From contig CAVWUA010000006.1 of assembly GCA_963758025.1 (NCBI GenBank), positions 372,001-436,000 on the forward strand: DNA of 64,000 nucleotides, read 5' to 3'. The stretch comes from CAVWUA01 sp963758025. GTDB taxonomy: Bacteria; Planctomycetota; Planctomycetia; Isosphaerales; Isosphaeraceae. Made by a program: the position numbers and the translations under genes. Of this stretch, positions 37,395 through 46,961 are shown piece by piece. Below the pieces are notes generated by a model, which searched no databases, was not told the DNA's origin, and saw only the letters and a program-made list of their open reading frames with translations. Within the stretch, counting starts at the first letter, position 1. Each line of letters begins with the position of its first letter.

Positions 37395-38414
37395 ATGAGC
37401 CAGTCATCCAAGGAACCGCCCTCACACGACGCCGCCGCAGGCGCGCTGCCGAACGAGTTGCCCCCGGTCGAACCCCCTTCGGCGGGGTTCATCCTGCAAT
37501 TATTCGTGATCCCGGCGGTCATCGTCGCGGTTTTGATCGTCGTGGTCGCCCTGTTCGGCAAGCTGGCGGAGGGGCGGCAGGACGCGATGGATTACGTCCG
37601 CGCGATCCGCTCCGGAAACGACAACGTGCGATGGCGGGCGGCCTACGACCTGGCCAGCCTGATCCATAACGAGCCCGAGCTGGCCGAGGACCCCCAGTTG
37701 CTCGGCGAGCTGACGGTCCTGCTCGACCAGGAGCTGGCGAAGCCCCCCGCGCAGGCTTCCACCGAGGTGGCCCAGTACCTCTCGGCGACGCTCGGCCTCT
37801 TCCACACGCTCCAGGCACGCCCGGTTTCGGGCCGACCCGTGGACCCGCTGGCCTCCCTCGCCAAGGCCCTGGGACCGGCCCAGCCGCTTCCGGTTCGGAT
37901 CGCGGCCGCCGAGAGTTTGGCCCGTCAGGCGGATCGGAGCGGCGGGGTGCTGGACCATCCCGAGGTGATCGCGGCGCTGGCCCGTGCCGCCGCGGAAGGT
38001 GATCCCGAGCTTCGACAACGCGCCGTGTTCGCCCTGGGCTTCATCGATGGGGATCGATCGTCCGAGATCCTCCGAGAGCGTGTCGCGGAGGACGAGGACC
38101 GCTTTGTCCGTTACAACGCCGCGCTGGCGCTGGCCCGCCGCGGCGATCCGGCCGCTCGTCCCGTGCTCCGGGAAATCCTCTCCACGTCCGATCTGACCGA
38201 AGCCCTCCAGGGCCAGACCCCCGAGGAAACCCGCCGCCGCGTCGCCGAGATCCAGATCGAGGCGATCCATGCCCTTCAAACCGCCGGTGAGCGCGGCAAG
38301 CCCGACCTGACGCGGGAATTCCGCCCCGCCCTGACCGATCTCGCGAAGTCCGGCATCGGTAGCGTCTCGATCGAGGCCCAGGCCCTTTTGAAAACTTTAC
38401 CAGGCTCCTCCTGA
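37395..38414 (+). CDS. Membrane-anchored HEAT-repeat protein
   Basis: 339 aa, intact. One transmembrane helix at about 33-56 ('FILQLFVIPAVIVAVLIVVVALFG') follows a Pro-rich cytoplasmic leader. The rest is helical with PBS-lyase/HEAT repeats ('GNDNVRWRAAYDLASLIH', 'GDPELRQRAVFALGFIDGDRSSEILRERVAEDEDRFVRYNAALALARRGDPAARPVLREIL'). It follows another HEAT protein by about 120 nt. It is probably a scaffold, with no enzymatic motif. Confidence 0.78.
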   Translation: MSQSSKEPPSHDAAAGALPNELPPVEPPSAGFILQLFVIPAVIVAVLIVVVALFGKLAEGRQDAMDYVRAIRSGNDNVRWRAAYDLASLIHNEPELAEDPQLLGELTVLLDQELAKPPAQASTEVAQYLSATLGLFHTLQARPVSGRPVDPLASLAKALGPAQPLPVRIAAAESLARQADRSGGVLDHPEVIAALARAAAEGDPELRQRAVFALGFIDGDRSSEILRERVAEDEDRFVRYNAALALARRGDPAARPVLREILSTSDLTEALQGQTPEETRRRVAEIQIEAIHALQTAGERGKPDLTREFRPALTDLAKSGIGSVSIEAQALLKTLPGSS

Positions 38415-38840
38415 TCGGCTCTCGACGGTCCCATCCGGCTCCTCGCCCTTCCAATCGCCACTATCCGTCCATTCCGAACAGGTTACGTGCAAAGGCCGTG
38501 GTTTGGTCTCGCTCCGAGACCATCCCTGGAATACCTTTTGCATTGTTGCTCTGGTGATCCTACACAAATGGGCGAATTAGCTAAATATCGGCGGACGCGG
38601 AGAACCGCGTGAGAAAACTCTCGAAATTCGTCCAACTTTGCAGTTTACCCATGTTATAGTGTGTAGGAGATGGAGTGATCGGAGCAGCGATCCGGATCTT
38701 ACGACCGGAGCAGGAGAGTTCCAGCAATCTAGGCAAGAGGGGGGAATTCTCAAGGATGAGCTAAGACGTTCCTCCACTGGGAATCATGCAACGTCGGCAA
38801 ACGCACCAGGGACGCTCGTTTCGCCAGAAGAGGAGACATC
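38415..38840. other. Intergenic region upstream of the YTV gene
   Basis: About 425 bases. It contains the hairpin TGGTCTCG-CTC-CGAGACCA (38504-38522), probably ending the HEAT gene. An AT-richer segment (38560-38670) holds TATAGT at about 38654, a possible -10 of the YTV gene without a good -35. GAGGAG lies about 8 nt before the ATG at 38841. No gene is supported. Confidence 0.5.
38504..38522 (+). terminator. Hairpin after the HEAT-repeat gene
   Basis: Perfect 8-bp stem with a 3-nt loop about 90 nt after the stop. No T-run follows, so it is a weak terminator candidate. Confidence 0.35.
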
Positions 38841-40375
38841 GATGTTGAGATCTTTGAGAACGACGGCCGCGGCCCTGGTCATGGCGACCCTGGGCGCGGC
38901 AACTCCCGCGTGGGCCACGTATGGTGGAGGGGCCTGTCATCGCTGTGCCCCGGCGCCGGTCGTGCAGACGGCCTGCCAGACCGTCCAGTTGGTTCCGCAG
39001 TATCAGACCGTGATGCAGACCCGCTATCGCACGGTCTATGAAAACCAGCCGTACACGGTGATGCAGACCCGCTATCGCACCGCGTATCGCACCGAGCAGT
39101 ACCAGGTGATGCGGCCGGTGGTCGAGACCAGCCAGGTCGAGCGTCGCTACACGGTGATGAAGCCGGTCTATGAAACCCACAACACCCAACGCACCTACAC
39201 CGTCATGAAGCCGGTCGTCAACACCGAGACGCGCGAGCGTCGCTACACGGTGATGAAGCCGGTCTATGAAACCCACAACACCCAACGCACCTACACCGTC
39301 ATGAAGCCGGTCGTCAACACCGAGACGCGCGAGCGTCGCTACACGGTGATGAAGCCGGTCTATGAAACCCACAACACCCAACGCACCTACACCGTCATGA
39401 AGCCGGTCGTCAACACCGAGACGCGCGAGCGTCGCTACACGGTGATGAAGCCGGTCTATGAAACCCACAACACCCAACGCACCTACACCGTCATGAAGCC
39501 GGTGTACGAGACGTCGATGATCGAGCAGCGGTACAGCGTCATGCGGCCGGTGACGACGACCCGTCAGGTGGTGCGGGAATGCGGTTACTACACGACGCAG
39601 GCCGAGGTCATTCCCGGCCCGGTGGTCGAGCGTCAGGTGCGCGTGCCGGACCCCTGCGGCGGTCCTTGCGGCCATCCGGCCTACACGCTGCGCGACGGTC
39701 GCCGTCCAGTGTCCGCCCCGGACCGTCTGCCGCACCGTGTACGTCCCGCGTCAGGTCGTCCAGAACGTGAGCGAGACGCGCTACGTCGCCGAGACGGCGG
39801 TCCGTCAGGTCCCCGTGCGGACCTGCCGCATGGTTGCCGAGGAGCGGGTCGAGAACATCCCCGTCACCACCTGCCGCATGGTCGCCGAGGAACGGGTCCA
39901 GCCGTACCAGGTCCGTACCTGCTCCTACGTCCCCGAGCAGCGGGTGGAGAACATCCCCGTCACCACCTGCAAGATGGTCGCCGAGGAGCGGGTCCAGCCG
40001 TACCAGGTCCGCACCTGCTCCTACGTCTCCGAGCAGCGGGTGGAGAACATCCCCGTCACCACCTGCAAAATGGTCGCCGAGGAGCGGGTCCAGCCGTACC
40101 AGGTCCGCACCTGCTCCTACGTCTCCGAGCAGCGGGTGGAGAACATCCCCGTCACCACCTGCAAAATGGTCGCCGAGGAACAGGTCCAGATGGTCCCCGT
40201 GCGGACGTGCCGCATGGTTGCCGAGACGGCCGAGCGCCAGGTGCCGGTGATGGTTCCCGAGCAGGTTCCCGTGACCGTGACACGCTGCGTCGCCCGCACG
40301 GTGGCCGAGCAGGTACCGGTTCAGACGTGCACGATGGTTCCGGTGGCTGTTCCCACCTGCATGACCTGCCCGTGA
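38841..40375 (+). CDS. YTV-repeat envelope protein with two repeat arrays (frameshift)
   Basis: About 511 aa after repair. A signal peptide is present ('MLRSLRTTAAALVMATLGAATPAWA'), then a short Cys-containing stretch. Array 1 (about residues 101-225) has 32-residue units built on 'RRYTVMKPVYETHNTQ' and 'RTYTVMKPVVNTETRE'. The frame changes near 39690 inside a Cys/Pro-rich hinge ('CGGPCGHPAYT' to 'CATVAVQCPPRTVC'). Array 2 (about 347-445) has 32-residue units built on 'VAEERVQPYQVRTCSYVSEQ' and 'RVENIPVTTCKM', with two Cys per unit. The core matches the planctomycete YTV family (Pfam YTV), reported from Rhodopirellula cell envelopes. GAGGAG precedes the ATG and a strong terminator follows. 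A disulfide-linked wall role is plausible. Confidence 0.9.
39142..39510 (+). repeat. 96-bp direct repeat array 1 in the YTV gene
   Basis: Units start at 39142, 39238, 39334 and 39430; the last is partial. The units appear identical at the nucleotide level, starting CGTCGCTACACGGTGATGAA. Such identity implies recent expansion or ongoing homogenisation. Confidence 0.93.
39881..40168 (+). repeat. 96-bp direct repeat array 2 in the YTV gene
   Basis: Three near-identical units start at 39881, 39977 and 40073 (GTCGCCGAGGAGCGGGTCC and variants), with a degenerate fourth from 40169. The sequence is unrelated to array 1 but has the same 96-bp period. Confidence 0.92.
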
Positions 40376-40410
40376 TCCTCGGGCGCGAAAATCTCACCAT
40401 GCAACACCAC

Positions 40411-40447
40411 AAAGCGGCGTCCCTCGGTGGGACGTCGCTTTTCTTTC
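40411..40447 (+). terminator. Intrinsic terminator of the YTV gene
   Basis: AAAGCGGCGTCCC-TCGGT-GGGACGTCGCTTT forms a 13-bp stem with one G-U pair, followed directly by TCTTTC. It lies 36 nt past the stop. This is the most canonical rho-independent terminator in the window. Confidence 0.9.
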
Positions 40448-40619
40448 TGCGCGTTGTGGGATACCCTGGGAAACCTTGTGGGGGCAACGACGGCCCCGGC
40501 GCACCCCCGGCGGCAGGCATGGCCTGGCTCTTGCGGGAGGAAACGCCCGGGATCACAACGTCGTGATCGTCGTGTCTCTTCTTTGAATTGAGCGAGCACG
40601 AAGCGAGCATTCACTGTCT

Positions 40620-43079
40620 ATGTTTTCGATTCTCGGGAAATTCGTCTCACGATTCGGGCTGGTTCTGCTGGGCGTCTGGGTCGTCACGCTGGTTGGGATC
40701 ACGCTCATCGCCCCTCGCTGGCGCGACGTGGCCCATAGTGGCGAGTTCTCCTACTTGCCCGAGGACTCTCCCAGCCGACAGGGCGAGCGCCTGCTGAAGC
40801 AGGCTTTCCCTGACGAACGGACCGAGAGCAGCCTCGTCATCGTCCTTCACCGCGAGGACGCGGGGGGCCTGCGCGACGCGGACAAGCAGTTCGTCGCCGA
40901 GACGCTCGAACCCGGCCTGAAGCAGATCGCCGAGACGGAAATCGAGGGCGAGGGCGAAAGCGAAAGCGAGGGCGAGCCCTCCATCATCGTCCGCATTCGC
41001 ACGTTTCAGGACAGGGAAGCCGGGCCGCTCCTGCTCAGCTCCGACGGCAAGGCGACGCTCGTGCTCGTCGATCTGACCAAGGAGTGGCAGAACCGCGAGA
41101 TCCTGCCGACGATCGAGACGATCGACGCGTTCCTCGAACGCTTGCAACGTGAGAACCAGGTGCCCAAGGGGCTGGAACTCTCCGTCACCGGCAGCGCGGC
41201 GGTCGGCCGAGACACGATGCAGGCCGAGGCTAACAGCGCCCACGATATCCAGTCGTGGACCGTCTGGGTCATCATCATCCTGCTCTTGCTGATCTACCGG
41301 GCCCCTCTGGTGGCGTTCCTGCCGCTGGTGACGGTCGTCTGCGCCCTGCATCTCTCGCTGAAGTTGCTGGCGATGCTCGGCCAGGCCGGTTACCTCGATA
41401 TTTTCCGCGGCCTGGAAGTGTACACGACCGTTCTCGTCTATGGCGCGGGGGTCGATTACAGCCTGTTTCTCATCGCCCGCTTCCGTGAGGAGATGGACGC
41501 CGGAGAGAGTGCCCGCGAGGCCACCGCCGGCTCGATCGGCAAGGTCGGCGCGGCGGTGGCCGCCAGCGCCGGGACGGTGATCTTCGGGATCGGGATGCTC
41601 TACTTCGCCGAGTTCGGCAAGTTTCAGCTCGCGGGCATCACGGTTCCGTTCAGCCTGATGTTCATGCTTCTGGCCGCCCTGACCCTGCTGACCCCGTTGC
41701 TCCGGCTGGCGGGACGCTGGGCCTTCTGGCCGCAGCGACCGGAAGACCCCAGCACGCCGCTTCCGCCCGGTGCCGGCCCCGTGCGCCGGCTCGGCCATCG
41801 GCTGGAGGCCCACCTTTCGGAAGGGATCTGGGAACGGATCGGCCTGGCGCTGAGGGACCGACCATGCTTCCATGCGCTGGCGGCCGTCGCGATCATGGCC
41901 CCCCTGGCCGTGGTCGGGCTCGTGCAGTACAACCGCCTGAGCTTCGGCCTGGTGAGTGATCTGCCCAGCCATGCCCCCAGCGTCGAGGGAACCGACGTCC
42001 TCATGAAGCATTTCCCGGCCGGTGCCGCCGGACAGCTCACCTTGATCCTGCGAAACGACCAGGTGGATTTCTCCAGCGATGACGGAGTGGACGCCGTCAA
42101 GACCCTGGCCGAGCGGCTCAAAGCGCGGAAGAATCTCCCGATCGCCGACATTCGCAGCGTCGCCGATCCGCTCGGCATGTCCGAGGTCGCGAAGCAGGCC
42201 ATCCCCAAATCCAGCGGCTTCGGCGCACTGTTCAACATCCAGAAGATCGTGCGTCAGCGGGCCGTCGCGCATTATGTCAGCGACGCCGAGGACCTCGACC
42301 ATCACGTCACCCGACTCGAGATGTTGCAGAACCAGGACCCGTTCTCCCTGGAGGCGATCAACCGGATGGACTCGCTCCGCGAGGCCGTCGCGTCGGCCTT
42401 GCCCGAGACGCTCGAAGCGGGCACGCGGATCTACTTCACCGGCGCGACGTCGAGCCTCCGCGACCTCCGCGGCGTGGCCGATCGTGACCGCGTGCGGATT
42501 CAGAGCCTGGTGACGGTCGCCGTCCTGGTGATCCTGATGCTCTTGCTCCGGGCGGTCGCCATCCCGCTCTACCTGGTTCTGACCGTGCTGTTCAGCTATC
42601 TCGTGACCCTGGGGGTGGCGTTCCTGGTCTTCCGGGTCTGGGCCGGGCCGGACTTCCCCGGCCTGCACTGGACCGTGCCGACGTTCCTGTTCACGCTCCT
42701 GATCGCCGTCGGCGAGGATTACAACATCTTCCTCATCACCCGGATCGAGGAGGAGCAGGACCGGCTCGGACCGATCGACGGCGTGACCCATGCACTGAAG
42801 CGGACCGGCGGGATCATCTCCGCGTGCGGCCTGATCATGGCGGGCACGTTCGCTTCGCTGGCCATCGGCGGGACGCTCTCCCGCATGTACCAGCTCGGCT
42901 TCGCCCTGGCCTTCGGCGTCCTGCTCGATACCTTCATCGTCCGGCCGATCCTCGTCCCGGCCTACCTGATCTGGGTCAACAGCGCCGATCTCGGCCGCTG
43001 GGGGCGGTATCTGGGCGCGCGTCGGACCGCCTCCGACGAAGTCCCCGAGACCGAGCCGGGCGAGACCGTGCGGACCTGA
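40620..43079 (+). CDS. MMPL/RND-superfamily exporter
   Basis: 819 aa, intact. The layout is two-fold. TM1 (about 8-32) is followed by a large periplasmic loop (about 35-215), a bundle of TM helices with 'VYTTVLVYGAGVDYSLFLIARFREEM', a second large loop, and a second bundle with 'TVPTFLFTLLIAVGEDYNIFLITRIEEEQ'. The GxxxDY/GEDYN acidic motifs in both bundles fit the proton-relay site of MMPL transporters. They move lipids, hopanoids or drugs by proton-motive force. It is monocistronic, with terminator-like structures on both sides. Confidence 0.9.
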   Translation: MFSILGKFVSRFGLVLLGVWVVTLVGITLIAPRWRDVAHSGEFSYLPEDSPSRQGERLLKQAFPDERTESSLVIVLHREDAGGLRDADKQFVAETLEPGLKQIAETEIEGEGESESEGEPSIIVRIRTFQDREAGPLLLSSDGKATLVLVDLTKEWQNREILPTIETIDAFLERLQRENQVPKGLELSVTGSAAVGRDTMQAEANSAHDIQSWTVWVIIILLLLIYRAPLVAFLPLVTVVCALHLSLKLLAMLGQAGYLDIFRGLEVYTTVLVYGAGVDYSLFLIARFREEMDAGESAREATAGSIGKVGAAVAASAGTVIFGIGMLYFAEFGKFQLAGITVPFSLMFMLLAALTLLTPLLRLAGRWAFWPQRPEDPSTPLPPGAGPVRRLGHRLEAHLSEGIWERIGLALRDRPCFHALAAVAIMAPLAVVGLVQYNRLSFGLVSDLPSHAPSVEGTDVLMKHFPAGAAGQLTLILRNDQVDFSSDDGVDAVKTLAERLKARKNLPIADIRSVADPLGMSEVAKQAIPKSSGFGALFNIQKIVRQRAVAHYVSDAEDLDHHVTRLEMLQNQDPFSLEAINRMDSLREAVASALPETLEAGTRIYFTGATSSLRDLRGVADRDRVRIQSLVTVAVLVILMLLLRAVAIPLYLVLTVLFSYLVTLGVAFLVFRVWAGPDFPGLHWTVPTFLFTLLIAVGEDYNIFLITRIEEEQDRLGPIDGVTHALKRTGGIISACGLIMAGTFASLAIGGTLSRMYQLGFALAFGVLLDTFIVRPILVPAYLIWVNSADLGRWGRYLGARRTASDEVPETEPGETVRT

Positions 43080-43586
43080 TTCGCCGATGATTTTGTGAAT
43101 CTCCCTCACCCCGACCACGATCGTTTCGAGTGCGGGCCTCGCGCCCGGATGGTTCGCGTGCGCGCGGACCCAGGGCTCTTTGAGAACCCGAGAGATGGTC
43201 AACATGCACGGCGGCGAGCCAAGAACGTCGCCACGTCGAGACTCCCGAAAATCGACACATCCGGAGGGTCTTTCGGCGCTCGGCGCCGAAATTTTCGGCG
43301 CTGTCACCTCCTTGCAAAGTAAGGAGTTACGTCGTTTCGATACCGAATGTCGGCGCCGAAGGTTCAACCGGAATCGGACCTTCAACAATCCGGATGAGAC
43401 AGCGTGAGACAGCGCGAAATCACAAAACGAACCCATCGTTTTTCGCGGAAACTGATGAATTCCAAAGGACTTGCGTCCATCCTTCGCATGGGTTCGTTCG
43501 TCGATCGAAGCCAAGGCCAATGGTGGCTCGTCTCGCCACCCGGAGGACGGGTCGTGGCTGAAGGACGTGGAGCCCTTCGGCCCAAC
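43080..43586. other. Intergenic region between MMPL exporter and PdeM
   Basis: About 500 bases at the convergent ends of the exporter and pdeM genes. It contains an intrinsic terminator (43271-43295) and further copies of GGCGCCGAA (about 43351), making a locally repetitive palindromic patch. No gene is supported. Confidence 0.5.
43271..43295 (+). terminator. Intrinsic terminator after the MMPL gene
   Basis: TTTCGGCGC-TCG-GCGCCGAAA, a perfect 9-bp stem with 3-nt loop, followed by TTTT. It lies about 190 nt after the exporter stop. Confidence 0.75.
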
Positions 43587-44255
43587 CTATGAGGCGCCGA
43601 GCCGCGCGGCCAGCACGTCGAGAGGCCCGAAGTCCAGTAGCTCCCCCCCGGCCCCCGCAATGCAACGGAACGGCGTCTCTCGCAACGGCGAAGGGAGGGT
43701 TCCCACGACATTCAGCCCCGCCGCGTTGGTCGAGAAAGCCGGCAGGGCGATCTGCCCGGGACTGACCAGGAAGCAAGGGGCCGTGATCCCCCCGGCCCGC
43801 AGGACCGGGTGATGGTGTCCGATGATCGCCCTGTCCGCCGCCAGCGGCCGGTCGCCATGCGCGATCGTCCAGCCGCCGACCTCCATCGTCTCCGGCAAAG
43901 GGGGCCGGCGCGGCGGGTCGTGGTTCCCCCGCAAGGGCACCAGCGCGATTCCCTTCGCCTCCAGCCAGGCGACCAGCCGGCGCACGTCGCGGCTCGTGCG
44001 AAGGCAGGGATTAGGCGATTCCACCAGGTCCCCCGCCACGATCAACCGCTCGATCCGGGCGCGGCCGATCAGGGCCGCCAGCTTCGCCAGGGTCTCGGCC
44101 AGCGAGTGCGGCGGAACCACATCCCCCCGCGACGCCCGCCGCCATTCGTACCCCAGATGCACGTCGGCGATGATCGCCAGTCGCTCATCGAGGCGCACCG
44201 CCGCCCCTTCGGGAGCGAGTCGCCAGCCATCGGGGCCACGGACCAATCCGTTCAT
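43587..44255 (-). CDS. pdeM: PdeM-like metallophosphoesterase (DNA-repair-associated)
   Basis: 222 aa from the ATG at 44255, one base after the Lhr helicase stop, so translation is coupled. The calcineurin-like metal motifs are complete: 'IADVHLG', 'GDLVESPN', 'LRGNHD', 'IAHGD' and 'GHHHPVL'. In many bacteria this protein is encoded with an Lhr-type helicase, an ATP-dependent DNA ligase and an exonuclease-like protein; here only the helicase is adjacent. It is a likely Mn2+-dependent nuclease or phosphoesterase. Confidence 0.9.
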   Translation of the reverse strand: MNGLVRGPDGWRLAPEGAAVRLDERLAIIADVHLGYEWRRASRGDVVPPHSLAETLAKLAALIGRARIERLIVAGDLVESPNPCLRTSRDVRRLVAWLEAKGIALVPLRGNHDPPRRPPLPETMEVGGWTIAHGDRPLAADRAIIGHHHPVLRAGGITAPCFLVSPGQIALPAFSTNAAGLNVVGTLPSPLRETPFRCIAGAGGELLDFGPLDVLAARLGAS

Positions 44256-44256
44256 C

Positions 44257-46821
44257 TCAGGCCCCCGCCGCGAGCCGGGCATGCAGCCGACGGAGGGCGT
44301 CGGCGGGAGACTCGTAACGCAACGGTTCCTGTCCTCCCGCGTCGATCCAGGCCGCCGTGAACGGCGAGGGGGCCTCCAGGCGGCGGAACCGGACCTCGGG
44401 CCGACACGCCAGCCAGGCCAGGGCGGTCGGTGCATCGAGCAGGTCGTGAAGCACCTCCCGGCGCGTCTCGCGGAGCAAGGGGTGGTCCGGGCACGACGCC
44501 TTGACCAGCGGGAAGAGCCGGTTGCTCACCCACAGGAGCCCGCCCACCCGCGTCCGGCCCCCTTCCGGGTTGCGAAGGACCATCAAGCCCGTCGCCGCGA
44601 CGTGCCGGAACCGCCGCGCGGGCAGGTCGCCGCGATCCAGGCCCTCCAGCACGTCGTCATCGAATCCGTCCGGGGAGAGCAGGGGGGCCAGATCCGCCGC
44701 CTCCAGCCGCGCGCCTTCGGCCAGACGGATCGCCCAGCCGAGATCGGCGACGGACAGCGCCAGATCGCGGCCGAACCGGCGTCCCAGCCGCGCGGCGACC
44801 GCCCGCCCGGCGGCCTCGCAGGCGGCGCGGCTCAACGGGGCGTGGAAGGCATACGACCAGCCTTCCGGATGCGGCGACTCCTCGACCAGCAACGTCCCCG
44901 GCCGGGGAATCTCGCTCTGCTGCTCCTGGGCCTGGAAGAGGTCGTCCAGCAGGGCGGCGGCGTCCGGTTCGAGTTCGTGCGTCTCGCAGAGCCAGGCCCG
45001 CAGGGCGGAGGGGCCGTCGGCGGCGATCCGCGCGGCGGCGTCGCGGAAGTGGGCCAGGTCAAGCGCCAGCATGGCCGAGAGGGATTGCCGGTCGCTCGAC
45101 CAGCGCGGCAGGTCCGGCTCCCCCCCGGCGGCCGTCGCATGCACGATCAACCCTTCCAGCCGGCGAAACGCCAGGGCCCGGCCGTCGAGCACGAACCGAT
45201 CCCCCGGCTGGAGCCGCTCGGCATAGGCCCCCTCCAGCGTCCCGACCTCAACCCCGTCGGCCAGCACGCGGACCGATTCCTCGGAGGTGATCGTGCCGAC
45301 GTTCTGGCGAAACCAGCGGATCACCCGCCCGTTCCGGATCCCGAACCGGCCGCGATGCCGCCAGAGCCTCGGCGACGTCCAGCGGGGCGTCGCCCCCGGC
45401 TCCGGCTCATACGCTCCGGCCGGCGCGGCAAGGTCCCCCGCGAGGTAGGCCAGGCAGGCGTCGAAGTCCGGTCGCGTGAGGCCCTCCATCGGCCCCGCGC
45501 GGCGGATCAGGTCGAACGCCTCATCGGTGGACCACTCCCCCGCGCAGGCCATGCCGACGAGCTGCTGGCAGAGCACGTCGAGCGGCGCGGCGACCGCCCT
45601 CAGCGGCTCGATCCGCCCTTCGCGTGCGGCCCTGGCCGTGACCACCGCGCCGGCCAGTTCGGCGGGGGTGGCGGCGAGCAAGAGGCCCCGCGCCCGCTCG
45701 CCGGGCCGGTGCCCCGCGCGGCCAACCCGCTGGAGGCAACGCGACGCACTTCCAGGCAGGCCGACCAGCACGGTCAGGTCGGCCGTGCCGATGTCCACGC
45801 CCAGCTCCAGGCTCGTGCTCGTGACGACCGCCCGCAAGGCGCCGGCCTTCAAGGCCGCCTCGACCTCGCGGCGGCGGACGGCATCGAGCGCCGAGTGATG
45901 CGCGGCGACCGCCTCGGGGCCACCGTCCAGCGTCCGCCGCAGGTCGTGTGTGATCTTCTCGGTGAAGGCCCTCGTGTTGGCGAAGACGACTGTCGTCCGG
46001 TTCGCCTCGACCGCCCCGGATAAGCGCCGGAGCAGGCGCCGGTAGGTCAGGCCGCGATGCGGGGCCTCGTCGCTCGCCAGGAGCGATTCGACTTCCAGCA
46101 GCGGCGGGCGGTGCCCCTGCGGAGGCTCCGCCTCGACCACCCGGCATGACCGCGACGGGCCGACCAGGAACCGCGCGACCGGCTCGGCGGGGCGGCAGGT
46201 GGCCGAGAGCCCGACCCGCGACGGGTCCCGCTCCGCCTGTGCCGCGAGCCGTTCCAGCGAAATCGTCAGGTCGGCCCCGCGCTTGGTCGGTACGAGCGAA
46301 TGGACCTCATCGACGATCAGGTGCTCGACCGTCCGCCAGCGCTCGCTCCACGACGGCTGGCTGAGCAGGAGCGACAGGCTCTCGGGCGTGGTGATGAGCA
46401 GGTGGGGCGGCTGGTCGCGCTGCTTGCGGCGCTGGTAGGCCGACGTATCCCCCGTGCGGACGGCAACCCGCACCGGGCTTTCCTCCAACTCCAACTCGCG
46501 GCGGATCGCCTCCAGCGGGACCGACAGGTTACGTTCGATGTCGTAGCCGAGGCTCCGCAGCGGCGAGACGTACACGCAGCGCAGGCCGGGGGACAGCGTG
46601 CCGTCGTCGTGCTCGCGGTGGAGCCGGTCGAGGATCGCCAGGAACGCCGCGAGCGTCTTGCCGGTGCCGGTCGGCGAGACCAGCAGGAGGTTCTCCCCCC
46701 GCGCGATGCTGGGCCAGGCCCCCCTCTGCGCGGGGGTCGGCCCGTCGGGAAAGGTCCGCGCGAACCAGTCGCGCACCGCTCCCGAAATCCCTTCCGACGC
46801 CCCCTCCGTGTCCCTTGCCAT
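44257..46821 (-). CDS. lhr: Lhr-type DEXH helicase
   Basis: 854 aa from the ATG at 46821, intact. RecA domain 1 has 'TPAQRGAWPSIARGENLLLVSPTGTGKT' (Q motif and Walker A), 'VYVSPLRSL' (Ia), 'LLITTPESL' (Ib), 'LIVDEVHSL' (DEVH) and 'VGLSATC' (motif III). Domain 2 has 'TVVFANTRAF', 'VVTSTSLELGVDIG' and 'QRVGRAGHR' (motifs IV-VI). A winged helix and the Lhr-core C-terminal domain follow ('RVIRWFRQNVGTI', 'GDRFVLDGRALAFRRLEGLIVHA'). It is a 3'-5' DNA helicase and nucleic-acid remodeller. It is coupled to the PdeM-like gene. No ribosome site is obvious. Confidence 0.92.
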   Translation of the reverse strand: MARDTEGASEGISGAVRDWFARTFPDGPTPAQRGAWPSIARGENLLLVSPTGTGKTLAAFLAILDRLHREHDDGTLSPGLRCVYVSPLRSLGYDIERNLSVPLEAIRRELELEESPVRVAVRTGDTSAYQRRKQRDQPPHLLITTPESLSLLLSQPSWSERWRTVEHLIVDEVHSLVPTKRGADLTISLERLAAQAERDPSRVGLSATCRPAEPVARFLVGPSRSCRVVEAEPPQGHRPPLLEVESLLASDEAPHRGLTYRRLLRRLSGAVEANRTTVVFANTRAFTEKITHDLRRTLDGGPEAVAAHHSALDAVRRREVEAALKAGALRAVVTSTSLELGVDIGTADLTVLVGLPGSASRCLQRVGRAGHRPGERARGLLLAATPAELAGAVVTARAAREGRIEPLRAVAAPLDVLCQQLVGMACAGEWSTDEAFDLIRRAGPMEGLTRPDFDACLAYLAGDLAAPAGAYEPEPGATPRWTSPRLWRHRGRFGIRNGRVIRWFRQNVGTITSEESVRVLADGVEVGTLEGAYAERLQPGDRFVLDGRALAFRRLEGLIVHATAAGGEPDLPRWSSDRQSLSAMLALDLAHFRDAAARIAADGPSALRAWLCETHELEPDAAALLDDLFQAQEQQSEIPRPGTLLVEESPHPEGWSYAFHAPLSRAACEAAGRAVAARLGRRFGRDLALSVADLGWAIRLAEGARLEAADLAPLLSPDGFDDDVLEGLDRGDLPARRFRHVAATGLMVLRNPEGGRTRVGGLLWVSNRLFPLVKASCPDHPLLRETRREVLHDLLDAPTALAWLACRPEVRFRRLEAPSPFTAAWIDAGGQEPLRYESPADALRRLHARLAAGA

Positions 46822-46961
46822 GCCGTTGCGGCCGGGCAACCTTGCGGTATTCGGCAAGAGTTGCCCTGTCCCTCCTCGAACCTCCAGTAAACCCGGTTCC
46901 AACCGGGCGGCGGAAAGAGAAGGTATGTTACCGCACGTTCACTCCCGGCGTCGAGCACGCC

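Noticed and set aside
39142..40168. Regular direct repeats resembling a CRISPR array
   Set aside because: Units are contiguous, in frame and translated as YTV repeats; there are no spacers.
40647..43520. A 957-codon open frame antisense to the MMPL exporter
   Set aside because: High-GC antisense shadow with charged low-complexity composition and no family motif; the sense frame is a clear transporter.
43822..46023. A 733-codon plus-strand frame opposite lhr and pdeM
   Set aside because: Arg/Pro-rich shadow; the opposite frame carries complete helicase and phosphoesterase motifs.
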